Shown: positions 1 through 6,714 of the stretch, in pieces | How the letters are laid out: every line of letters begins with the position of its first letter | How positions within the stretch are numbered: position 1 is the stretch's first letter | Assembly: GCA_002339165.1 (NCBI GenBank) | Contig: DDJS01000070.1 | Span: 1,252 to 14,973, forward strand | Direction: 5' to 3' | DNA length: 13,722 bases | Source of the DNA: Cellvibrionales bacterium UBA2618 | GTDB lineage: Bacteria; Pseudomonadota; Gammaproteobacteria; Pseudomonadales; Porticoccaceae | Notes under the pieces: model-generated | What the model was told of the DNA's origin: nothing | The model's database searches: none | The model's input: the letters and a program-made list of their open reading frames with translations, nothing else | Program-made: the position numbers and the translations under genes

Positions 1-1
1 G

Positions 2-522
2 GTAATTAGCCAAAAATTCGGTGCATTAACTTTTTCCTTTATCGCAGTGTTGATTGTTCCAATGGGGATTGTGGCCACGTTAGTGTCGGTTGTCTCAATG
101 CTTGGAGCCGGGAAAAATCCTGTTCCAATATATCGCTAGCACTGCTGCCGGCGGCCTACGCAAGCCTGATTAAGGGCGTGTTATCGATTGCCACTGATCT
201 CCCAAGACCATCAGAATCTCCGTTTGCACTTGGTGGCTTGGGGTGTCTGCTGTTTATCGCCTTAATTTTATGGGCCGCTTATGACGTGGGGACGTTTATA
301 GATACTCCCTCGATAATTTATATCGATCTGTCAATGACGACTGTTATTGCGATCGCTCTTCGGGGGCATCAACCCCTGCTGGCGACGCTCTATCGGCATT
401 TGTCGGGGATTGGACTGCTGGGTTTTTTGATCGGTCATATTATTGCACTGCAGGCGCTCGAAGAGATTACTGCTCTAGGACCTGCCTATGCAATTGCCTT
501 TCTCTCTAGCCACTGGAGATGA
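2..522 (+). pseudogene. Frameshifted, truncated MotA/TolQ/ExbB-like membrane protein
   Basis: Two reading frames together read as one protein. Frame 2 is open from the window edge to a TAG at 137-139 and encodes a membrane stretch ending GIVATLVSVVSMLGAGKNPVPI. Frame 1 then continues at about 133 with SLALLPAAYASLIKGVL and runs to the TGA at 520-522. The first half resembles the conserved third and fourth membrane segments of MotA/ExbB proton-channel proteins. The second half restarts with a MotA-like N-terminal motif (GTFIDTPSIIYI) and a second copy of the channel motif (GLLGFLIGHIIALQ then LGPAYAIAFL), after which it stops abruptly. The switch lies in ATATAT near 127-134, as expected for a 2-nt TA insertion or a 1-nt loss. 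A separate short gene starting at GTG 178 is the alternative, but it would lack the first half of the motif. The family call rests on motif resemblance only. Confidence 0.55.
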
Positions 523-553
523 TATAAATAAACAGTAGATAGCCACTACCGAA

Positions 554-579
554 AAACTCAAAGAATGAGTGTTTTTTTT
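554..579 (+). terminator. Weak rho-independent terminator, possibly bidirectional
   Basis: ACTCA (556-560) and TGAGT (566-570) form a 5-bp stem with a 5-nt loop, followed by a run of eight T at 572-579. A run of A precedes the stem, so it could also act for the minus-strand lipoprotein gene that converges on it. The stem is short, so strength is uncertain. Confidence 0.45.
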
Positions 580-712
580 AGATCTGACAAAATATGCGTT
601 ATTTTCATACGTTACACCTCATTCAAATGGTATTAAAACTTTGTATTTAACTTAGCGCGCCACGCTTTGAATGTAGATCGCCGCAAAACTACAAAAGGAG
701 ATTTTGCTCATA

Positions 713-1345
713 CTAATTTCCCACATCGCGATAATCGGGACTGTTAACGCTTGCTTTACCAATTTTGTGCATGACCGATAGGTCTCCATCAAGCAACATC
801 TCCTGCATCATAATGGCGCTGACCATAATATATTTGCGGTATATAATTCCCCACTCGCCGTCGCGCTTTGCAAATTTATCTTGGTAATAGCCAACATATA
901 GACCTAGCTCGCTGTCGGCGACTGCCACACTATCAGAACTCCCAAAAGCGATGCCGTAGCTCTCTACGTCAGCGAAATCACCCCTAAGATTGATGCTTGC
1001 CTGCGTGGTTTGATGCCACCTTCGACCTAGGTTACGTTCAACGTCCATGACTACGGGTTTAAAATCCTCTCCCGTACCTTTAAAAAAACCGAAGTCGATT
1101 ACTGCGTCGTCGAAAAAAACTCTGTCCAATCGTTTCTCATCGAGCCAGTCAAGCGCCCGTGCATACCGGTTGAGGACGTCATGAATCGCTTGCTTATCGG
1201 CTACTTCAGCGACTTTATATTCGAGTAACGCAATTCGAAGCTGTACGTCTTTATTGTGAACTGAATCTTTGCAACCATGGAGTGACACAACAACCCACAA
1301 TGAACAAATAAACATAGCTACTTTTAAATTGCTTAAAGAGCTCAA
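713..1345 (-). CDS. SnoaL/NTF2-like domain lipoprotein
   Basis: A 210-aa protein with an N-terminal hydrophobic segment ending in a lipobox, LHGC (residues 22-25), so it is predicted to be lipidated and anchored in the cell envelope. Residues 55-190 read as a SnoaL-like/NTF2-fold domain: IHDVLNRYARALDWLDEKRLD followed by FFDDAVIDFGFFKG is the usual opening of that family. Members include polyketide cyclases, limonene-epoxide-hydrolase-like enzymes and ring-dioxygenase beta subunits, so the exact activity is open. The start is TTG at 1343-1345: AGGGG lies 7 nt upstream, and the N-terminus gains a lysine before the hydrophobic core. The first ATG (1313-1315) has no ribosome site. The gene faces away from the catabolic operon but has a matching operator-like element in its promoter, which suggests co-regulation. 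The substrate cannot be told from sequence. Confidence 0.8.
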   Translation of the reverse strand: MSSLSNLKVAMFICSLWVVVSLHGCKDSVHNKDVQLRIALLEYKVAEVADKQAIHDVLNRYARALDWLDEKRLDRVFFDDAVIDFGFFKGTGEDFKPVVMDVERNLGRRWHQTTQASINLRGDFADVESYGIAFGSSDSVAVADSELGLYVGYYQDKFAKRDGEWGIIYRKYIMVSAIMMQEMLLDGDLSVMHKIGKASVNSPDYRDVGN

Positions 1346-1379
1346 AATTGACCCCTAATTTAATGCGCTTTTTTACTAT

Positions 1380-1410
1380 ACTAATAAGATTAGTCGACCG
1401 ACCTACTAAT
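1380..1410. promoter_or_regulatory. Operator-like cluster of ACTAAT/ATTAGT half-sites
   Basis: Three half-sites alternate in orientation: ACTAAT (1380-1385), ATTAGT (1389-1394) and ACTAAT (1405-1410). The last two form a perfect inverted repeat with a 10-bp spacer, and the first two form one with a 3-bp spacer. The element sits across the predicted -35/-10 region of the lipoprotein gene, a classic repressor position. The same TTAGT-N10-ACTAA spacing recurs at 3719-3738, before the catabolic operon. TetR-family binding is an inference from the two TetR genes nearby. Confidence 0.5.
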
Positions 1411-1415
1411 TACAA
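1387..1415 (-). promoter_or_regulatory. Predicted sigma70-type promoter of the lipoprotein gene
   Basis: On the minus strand, TTGTAA (1415-1410) and TAATCT (1392-1387) are separated by exactly 17 nt. Transcription would start near 1380, about 35 nt before the TTG start codon. The spacer is filled by the TTAGT-N10-ACTAA element. The -35 box is a partial match to consensus. Confidence 0.45.
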
Positions 1416-1639
1416 CGTAAAAAATGTATCAAACGAGTGATAAATGAATTACGTAAAATCTTATAGGTTGAATTCAGTCACTTTTAAGCAGGGAACCAAG
1501 AATTCTCCGAAAGAAATTGATCGATGGAGACAAAGAAAATCTTAAAAAAATTAAACATCAGGTGAAAAAGAACACAGTAGTTTTTTTATTTCGTTTTTGT
1601 AGCCGGGCTCACAGGAGAGTCATTTGGCATCCGCTCCAA

Positions 1640-2308
1640 TCACATCGGGGTGAATCCCCCGCTGAAAAATCGCTGCATTCTTTGTACTGTATCGTCGATA
1701 TCGCCGGCGCTATAGCATCCGTCAGACTGGCGTTCGAGCAGTTGCGTGTCTAATAATATGTTGATATTGGCAGTTTGCAAAAAATAAAAGCCCCAATGAA
1801 TGTCAGAATCATCCGCATCGGGCAGAGCGCGCTTAAACTCAGTTAAAAACGCCTGATTAACGGCATCATAGATAACAAACTCCTTTTGATAATCACTCGA
1901 TGCCGACTCACTCGCTAAATGTGCCAGGAGCCGTATGTAACTTCTCCAACCGGGCCCGTGACACTGATGACGTTCCAAACACGGCCTCAAGTAGGCTTCT
2001 ATGAGCACAGTTACGGGCAGTGGGTTGTGCCCATGAGCGGCCAGAGAATGCCGAAGTGAGCCCAGCATACCCTGTATATGCTCTTCTGCGCGGCGGTCGA
2101 CAACCGCTTGAAGAATGTTATTTTTTGATCCAAAGTGGTAATAACACAGCGAGATTCGTACCCCAGAGAGAGTAGTGATGTCGCGCAATGAGGTGCCGTG
2201 AAATCCGCAGTCAGCAAACAAATTTTCGGCCGCATCGAGGATGCATTTTTTGGTGTTTGACGATCTCTTTTGATCGGTTTTGACAGTTGCGCTTGGATCT
2301 ATAGACAT
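1640..2308 (-). CDS. TetR/AcrR-family transcriptional regulator (copy 1)
   Basis: A 222-aa protein, normal length for the family. Residues 19-65 form the N-terminal DNA-binding helix-turn-helix: KKCILDAAENLFADCGFHGT, then SLRDITTLSGV, then SLCYYHFGSKNNILQAVVDR, with the hallmark YYHFGSK turn. The rest is a helical ligand-binding/dimerisation domain with WRSYIRLLAHLASES and DIHWGFYFLQ blocks. The same blocks occur in the second TetR protein at 2907-3587, so the two are paralogues from a duplication. It lies in tandem upstream of the SnoaL lipoprotein gene, with 294 nt between them, and diverges from the other regulator. A weak ribosome site (AAGAGA) precedes the ATG. It probably represses nearby genes until a pathway substrate or intermediate binds; the ligand is unknown. 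Confidence 0.93.
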   Translation of the reverse strand: MSIDPSATVKTDQKRSSNTKKCILDAAENLFADCGFHGTSLRDITTLSGVRISLCYYHFGSKNNILQAVVDRRAEEHIQGMLGSLRHSLAAHGHNPLPVTVLIEAYLRPCLERHQCHGPGWRSYIRLLAHLASESASSDYQKEFVIYDAVNQAFLTEFKRALPDADDSDIHWGFYFLQTANINILLDTQLLERQSDGCYSAGDIDDTVQRMQRFFSGGFTPM

Positions 2309-2323
2309 ATCTACGTTTATCTC

Positions 2324-2401
2324 TTAAAGAATACTGCGGCGGTTTCGTTTAGTTTTAAGTGCGCGACGCGAATCTGCTATTATGCGCGGCAGTATACTTA
2401 A
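2324..2401. repeat. Wide imperfect inverted repeat near the TetR copy 1 start
   Basis: TTAAAGAATACTGC (2324-2337) and GCAGTATACTTAA (2389-2401) are inverted copies, with 11 of 13 positions matching and ATACTGC/GCAGTAT perfect. The arms are about 51 nt apart. The left arm begins 16 nt upstream of the start codon of the minus-strand regulator, so a paired operator for autoregulation is possible. Confidence 0.35.
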
Positions 2402-2524
2402 CAATACCGATCGAACCAACATCGAAAAAGTAATCGATATTTTTTCTAAAAAATACTCATACATTTGTTTATTTAAACGTCTGTCGGGTAGTTTTCCTCT
2501 AGGTGTCATTAGGATACTTAATCG

Positions 2525-2540
2525 ATTGTCGTGCGACAAT
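2525..2540. promoter_or_regulatory. 16-bp palindrome ATTGTCG-TG-CGACAAT, operator candidate
   Basis: Perfect 7-bp arms around a 2-bp centre, a geometry typical of dimeric helix-turn-helix regulators such as TetR proteins. On the minus strand its TTGTCG could be a -35 box, with TATCCT 17 nt further on as -10. It lies in the middle of the divergent TetR intergenic region. It is unlike the TTAGT-N10-ACTAA element, so it may bind a different regulator. Confidence 0.4.
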
Positions 2541-2875
2541 TTAGATGCATACCTGAGTCGGGATAGTTCGAATATTAGCGGGGTTATGAGTAATTATAGA
2601 TCTCCACATTAAGTCACTACCGACCACTTTAGACGGTGGATTAATGAATTGCGAGACAGAAGAAATAGATTATTTACTGCAAAATACGCTTTTTATAAAA
2701 AACGTTACCTTTTAAACCGATTCTAAATATAGATAGTCAGTTTGGTAAGTTCGAGCGTATCTGGTCGATTCAACTTTTAATAGGCGGCTTTTGTTACGGC
2801 CCAGCACACAACGGAGCTTCAATAGTTGGCATTTTAAAGCAATACTTAGACCCTTCGATGTCATAATGCTGGTTC

Positions 2876-2892
2876 GCGATAAAAAAAATCGC
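2876..2892 (+). repeat. Small hairpin just upstream of the TetR copy 2 ribosome site
   Basis: GCGAT (2876-2880) and ATCGC (2888-2892) flank a seven-A loop. The hairpin ends 1 nt before the AGGA ribosome site (2894-2897) of the downstream regulator, so it could affect its translation or be a small operator. It is short and may be chance. Confidence 0.25.
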
Positions 2893-2906
2893 TAGGATAA
2901 AATGTT

Positions 2907-3587
2907 ATGATGGATAAACAAGATATCCCGATCAAGACCGATCGCCGCAGATCTCCAGAAACTAAGGAACGTATCCTCGATGCGGCCGAGAAACTCTTTG
3001 CAGAGCGCGGTTTTCATGGCGCGTCGCTGCGCGATATTACTGGTGCTTGTGGCGTTCAAGTTGCTCTAAGCTACTATCATTTTGGTAGCAAAGAAGACGT
3101 TTTACAAGCAGTGGTCGATCGGCGTGCCATTGAACACATTGGGTGCTACCAAAAATCGTTAACTGATGCACTCGCTCGTAACGACGGTAAACCCATACCG
3201 GTCGATAGTTTGATAGAGGCTTTTGTGGTTCCGGCGATCGAACGATTCACCAACGGCGACGACGGATGGAGATACTACATACAACTACTCGCTCATTTGT
3301 CGTATGAGTCCTCCAGAAGTAGTTACGCTAAACCGTTTTTTAAATACGATGACATCGTCAATGAGTTCATTAGCGAACTAAAACGGAGCCTGCCAGATGT
3401 GAGCGCTGAAGATCTACATTGGTCTTTTTACTTTTTGCAGTCCGCACTGACCAACGCGGTTTTAGAAACACAAATGATTGATAGACAGTCGCAAAATTTA
3501 TGTTGTTCATCAGATTTCGATGCGTTGATCAAAGCGATGAAAAACCTATTTAGCGCAGGGTTGCTTGGTTTAAAGCCGCGCATGTAG
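2907..3587 (+). CDS. TetR/AcrR-family transcriptional regulator (copy 2)
   Basis: A 226-aa protein. Its helix-turn-helix spans residues 18-67 (ETKERILDAAEKLFAERGFH, SLRDITGACGV, YYHFGSKEDVLQAVVDRRA). The C-terminal domain has WRYYIQLLAHLSYES and DLHWSFYFLQSALTN, closely matching copy 1. Two ATG codons are in tandem (2907 and 2910); the first fits the AGGA site 9 nt upstream better. The gene is co-directional with the catabolic operon and immediately before its promoter region, and it ends in its own terminator, so it is probably a separate transcript acting as the local repressor of the operon. Differences from copy 1 in recognition helix 3 (VALSYYHF versus ISLCYYHF) are small, so overlapping operator specificity is plausible. 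The effector is unknown. Confidence 0.94.
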   Translation: MMDKQDIPIKTDRRRSPETKERILDAAEKLFAERGFHGASLRDITGACGVQVALSYYHFGSKEDVLQAVVDRRAIEHIGCYQKSLTDALARNDGKPIPVDSLIEAFVVPAIERFTNGDDGWRYYIQLLAHLSYESSRSSYAKPFFKYDDIVNEFISELKRSLPDVSAEDLHWSFYFLQSALTNAVLETQMIDRQSQNLCCSSDFDALIKAMKNLFSAGLLGLKPRM

Positions 3588-3604
3588 GCGTTCAAACGCC
3601 TTTT
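3586..3604 (+). terminator. Rho-independent terminator of TetR copy 2
   Basis: AGGCGT (3586-3591), loop TCAA and ACGCCT (3596-3601) form a compact 6-bp GC-rich hairpin that starts inside the stop codon and runs into four T. The T tract is short, but the stem is perfect and correctly placed. Confidence 0.65.
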
Positions 3605-3714
3605 AACGACAGTTTCTTTTAACTCTTTAAGTTTTTAAGACATCGATATCACTGCGATCGTGCATATTACCAAACAGCTTTATACCCAAAAATGCCTGTC
3701 ATTAAGGTAGTAAA

Positions 3715-3746
3715 AAAATTAGTTAAACGATTGACTAACTAATTTT
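3715..3746. promoter_or_regulatory. Operator candidate: perfect 11-bp-arm inverted repeat at the operon promoter
   Basis: AAAATTAGTTA (3715-3725) and TAACTAATTTT (3736-3746) are exact inverted copies around a 10-bp centre. Inside lies TTAGT (3719-3723)-N10-ACTAA (3734-3738), the same element and spacing as in front of the SnoaL lipoprotein gene. The right arm overlaps the predicted -35 box and spacer, which would block RNA polymerase when bound. An AT-rich terminator is an alternative reading, but the GC-rich hairpin at 3586 already serves the upstream gene. Confidence 0.6.
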
Positions 3747-3759
3747 AGCTACGTATATT
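3731..3759 (+). promoter_or_regulatory. Predicted sigma70-type promoter for the catabolic operon leader
   Basis: TTGACT (3731-3736) and TATATT (3754-3759) are separated by exactly 17 nt, near-consensus boxes. Transcription would start around 3766, giving a leader of about 580 nt before the TonB receptor gene, unless a second promoter lies closer. The overlap with the inverted repeat argues for regulated expression. Confidence 0.6.
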
Positions 3760-3832
3760 CGAAGAATAATATTAAAAAAATAGTGGGTGAGCGCAAAGCG
3801 CATCGTCTTTTTTAGACAAAGGATCAATAAGC

Positions 3833-4138
3833 ATGTCGTCTTTTCGAGTCGCCTGGCTAGTGAATAATTCTATTTATAAAACCCATTCGACGCTCTTCAG
3901 TGGCACAGACGTTTTACCGAATCAGCTTACTTTTCAGACAAGCCACATTCGGCAGCGACAACTTTGCGCTAGAAAATTTCCTCAAATCGGCTACGCTTTA
4001 AACTCGATGCGCGCCCAGCGAGCAATCTCCAAAGCACTCATTGCGCTGTCCCACGAACCGGTCATTACCTATCGCGCAGCAACTCATATCCGCCAGTCAA
4101 ACGTGTGCGATGTGAACTCACCGGAAAACACAAAATGA
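3833..4138 (+). CDS. Doubtful 101-aa ORF in the operon leader
   Basis: I do not recognise this protein. In its favour: it has an AAAGGA ribosome site (3818-3823) 9 nt before the ATG, and it lies about 70 nt after the predicted operon start point. Against it: the sequence is strongly basic, rich in Ser, Gln, Arg and His, nearly lacks acidic residues, and shows no signal peptide, membrane segment or motif. It could be a leader ORF, a species-specific small protein or chance open frame in non-coding leader RNA. A weak GCGC-AAA-GCGC hairpin (3791-3801) precedes it. Confidence 0.25.
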   Translation: MSSFRVAWLVNNSIYKTHSTLFSGTDVLPNQLTFQTSHIRQRQLCARKFPQIGYALNSMRAQRAISKALIALSHEPVITYRAATHIRQSNVCDVNSPENTK

Positions 4139-4213
4139 TAACCAAAAAAAGATCAGGATTCTTAGTAAAATCTAGCTGGACCGGTATCCCACTAGAATAA
4201 GGCTTTAAAGCGT

Positions 4214-4234
4214 TATTCATCGAAACGATGAATA
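4214..4234. repeat. 21-nt hairpin/palindrome upstream of the TonB receptor gene
   Basis: TATTCATCG (4214-4222), AAA, and CGATGAATA (4226-4234) form a perfect 9-bp-arm inverted repeat, 113 nt before the receptor start codon. No T run follows, so a simple terminator is unlikely. A protein-binding palindrome or an RNA structure in the leader are both possible. It does not match the TTAGT-type element. Confidence 0.45.
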
Positions 4235-4347
4235 CTAGACGAGCATTATATTTATACCGATAAACGGTTAATACAGAGAGACTAAGTGCACAGCAAAATC
4301 CGCTCAGAATATGAATCAAACGATCAATTTATTAAAAGGATCACGCT

Positions 4348-6660
4348 ATGAAAATATTAATGACAGCAAATAAAAAAAATGCTTTGACACTGTTTACCTG
4401 CGCCCTGCTCGCACCGTCCTTTAGTTTTTCTCAAGATACAGAAGCAAAAGTGGGGCTTGAAGAGGTCATTGTCACCGCCCAAAAGAGATCACAATCGTTA
4501 CAAGATGTACCGATTTCTGTGACTGCGTTATCCGGCGATCAAATGGATCAAATTCATGCAACGACACTGGAGTCCTTGCAAGGTTATATACCCAACATGC
4601 AAGTGCACTCGTTTGCAAACGTGTCACATGGGTCGGCCTTTAATATTCGCGGTATGGGCGTCATTGAGCCCGATCCAAACGGCGGTACCACGGTGGTGAT
4701 CGTCGAAGATGGTGTTCCACAGTTTTTTAATATGACATCGTTTCTCGACACCTTTGACATTGACCGCGTTGAGGTTTTGCGAGGTCCACAGGGCACCCTG
4801 TTCGGTGCCAATGCCACCGGCGGGGTTGTTCAGGTGGTGAATGCAGCTCCGACCGGAGAGGCCGGCGCAAAAGTAGATATTAGTTTTGGCAACTATGACC
4901 TTGTCGAGGTCAAGGCGGCGGTAGATTTTGCGGTCTCCGAACAACTCTCAGCCAGAGTCACCGCAACCAGCCAAAACCGTGAAGGATTTGTCACCAATAT
5001 TGTAGATGGAGGCACCCAAGGTAGTCGCGATCGCTCGGGCGTTCGAGGCCAGCTCCTCTATGAAGCAGATGATGGCTTTAGTGCTCGGTTGATCACCTCG
5101 CTAGTGAGACACCGAGATGGCGCTCAGGACACGGTCAGTGGCAGCCTACCCGGTGAAATTACCTATATTGCGCCAGGCACGGTCTTTCCATCAGAGGGCC
5201 AGTCAAATTCGTCGCTCTATCCGATGTATCAGCAACCGTGTGTGCAAGCCAATGTTCGGTGCAAAGCTCCCGATAAATATCTCTCGGCCATGAGCGACGG
5301 CAACGGGGTGTCAGATATGGATACCTATGCGGCAACCCTCCGCATGAACTGGGAAACAGAGCTCGGCGAAATAACCTCAATCACCGGTTTTAAAGATTTT
5401 GAGTTACACGACCTCAACGACCAGGACTTCACACCAGCATTTATTGACGATACCGAGCGACTAACCTCCGGTGACCAATTTTCACAAGAACTAAGAATCA
5501 ATATGGAGTTGTCGGATACCGTAACGGTCATGGTGGGTGGTTTTTATGCCGATTATAGCTACGACCACTTTCAAGACTTTCGTATAGGCTGGGTACCCGG
5601 ATTTCGTCAATTGACAGAGTATGGTGGCAGCACAGAAACTTACTCGTTATTTGCACAATCCTACTTTAATCTGAGTGAGCGATTGCGATTGCAACTCGGA
5701 CTTCGGTATACAGCTGAGGATCAGGATTTTTATACCACGGTATCGAACTTTATCGACACCCGCGGCATTGCTGCCCATCTGCAGGGTGAGAGCGGCAACC
5801 AGACCCCTGCCCCATTTGAAATATTTTTAGGTAATGTGCCTGTTGTTAAAGACGAATCCTGGAGCAATGTAGGTGGCAAACTGGGCGCTGAGTATCAGTT
5901 AAATGAAGACACCCTAGTCTATAGTTATTATGCCCGCGGTTTTAAGTCGGGTGGCTTCGTTGGGCGTATTGTGATTCCTGAAGATTCGGGCCCATTCAAC
6001 GAAGAGTATGTAGACACGTACGAGATCGGTATAAAAACGGAACTGCTCGATCGTACACTGCGGCTTAATATAGCGGCATTTTTCAATGAATATGACGATA
6101 TGCAGTTGGCCAACATCTATTTCACCGAGGATGCGTTTGGTAATACAGTCAACGGTAACACCATCCTTAATGCGGCAAATGCTGAAACATCTGGCATGGA
6201 GCTAGATCTTCTGTGGGTGCCCAATGAAAATCTCCGTATCAACGCCTCATTGGGGATTCTCGACGCGGAATACAAAGAATTTTTATACGGCGCAGATCAG
6301 CTCAACCTATCCGGTCAAACGCTACAAAATGCACCTGAAACGACCGCCAATATAGGTTTTCAGTACACTGCACAAACCGACAGCCTAGAGATAAGGTCTT
6401 CTATCCAGTACAAATATGTCTCGAAAAAATGGGATGGTAATATCGTTAATTCGCCAAGGTCTGAGGTACAACCTACCGACTTGATCGATGTCAATATAGA
6501 CATATCTGCCCCCGGCTCGAACTGGTCTTTAGGCCTCTGGGCAATGAACATTATGGACGAGCGCTATATTTCCAATAGCTTTGTTGCGGCTGGGGTCGTA
6601 GGTCTAGTCGACTACCAAGACCCGCGAACGGTCGGCATAACATTGAGCTTAGATCTTTAA
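4348..6660 (+). CDS. TonB-dependent outer-membrane receptor
   Basis: A 770-aa protein with a Sec signal peptide (residues 1 to about 28, cleavage likely after SFSFS). Next come a TonB-box-like LEEVIVTA (37-44), an N-terminal plug (about 50-165) carrying the typical VEVLRGPQGTLFGANATGG block (141-159), and a 22-strand-type beta-barrel to the C-terminus. Two cysteines (298 and 305) could form a disulfide in an extracellular loop. The start has an AAGGAT ribosome site 8-9 nt upstream. The EEVIVTAQKR...LQDVPISVTA style belongs to receptors that in many catabolic loci take up non-siderophore compounds such as steroids, aromatics or plant molecules; that is family knowledge, not proof. As first gene of the operon it would import the substrate of the oxygenase that follows 54 nt later. 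It needs TonB-ExbB-ExbD from elsewhere. Confidence 0.95.
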   Translation: MKILMTANKKNALTLFTCALLAPSFSFSQDTEAKVGLEEVIVTAQKRSQSLQDVPISVTALSGDQMDQIHATTLESLQGYIPNMQVHSFANVSHGSAFNIRGMGVIEPDPNGGTTVVIVEDGVPQFFNMTSFLDTFDIDRVEVLRGPQGTLFGANATGGVVQVVNAAPTGEAGAKVDISFGNYDLVEVKAAVDFAVSEQLSARVTATSQNREGFVTNIVDGGTQGSRDRSGVRGQLLYEADDGFSARLITSLVRHRDGAQDTVSGSLPGEITYIAPGTVFPSEGQSNSSLYPMYQQPCVQANVRCKAPDKYLSAMSDGNGVSDMDTYAATLRMNWETELGEITSITGFKDFELHDLNDQDFTPAFIDDTERLTSGDQFSQELRINMELSDTVTVMVGGFYADYSYDHFQDFRIGWVPGFRQLTEYGGSTETYSLFAQSYFNLSERLRLQLGLRYTAEDQDFYTTVSNFIDTRGIAAHLQGESGNQTPAPFEIFLGNVPVVKDESWSNVGGKLGAEYQLNEDTLVYSYYARGFKSGGFVGRIVIPEDSGPFNEEYVDTYEIGIKTELLDRTLRLNIAAFFNEYDDMQLANIYFTEDAFGNTVNGNTILNAANAETSGMELDLLWVPNENLRINASLGILDAEYKEFLYGADQLNLSGQTLQNAPETTANIGFQYTAQTDSLEIRSSIQYKYVSKKWDGNIVNSPRSEVQPTDLIDVNIDISAPGSNWSLGLWAMNIMDERYISNSFVAAGVVGLVDYQDPRTVGITLSLDL

Positions 6661-6714
6661 TATGGACACTGCCATAGCACAGCCTTGCCATTGAAACTTT
6701 GGGAGACAGGCAAT

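Larger units (their letters stand above)
2309..2906. other. Divergent regulatory intergenic region between the two TetR genes
   Basis: About 600 bp with no convincing gene. Short open frames exist on both strands (2382-2612 plus, 2324-2539 minus), but they overlap each other and resemble nothing I know. It holds a 16-bp palindrome, a wide inverted repeat and a small hairpin, listed separately. The sequence is AT-rich with several A/T runs, as expected for promoters of both regulators. The length is more than two simple promoters need, so a small RNA or decayed gene is possible but not shown. Confidence 0.6.

Noticed and set aside
1517..1753. Plus-strand open frame of 78 codons
   Set aside because: It runs antisense into the 3' end of TetR copy 1 and has no motif; a shadow frame.
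2324..2612. Two overlapping short open frames on opposite strands between the TetR genes (2382-2612 plus, 2324-2539 minus)
   Set aside because: Neither has a clear ribosome site or recognisable motif, and they overlap palindromes and likely promoters.
4065..4319. Minus-strand open frame of 84 codons in the operon leader
   Set aside because: No family features, poor ribosome site and antisense to the predicted leader transcript.
6685..6714. Longer TTG start for the Rieske oxygenase
   Set aside because: No ribosome site, whereas ATG 6715 has GGGAG at good spacing and gives the usual N-terminus.
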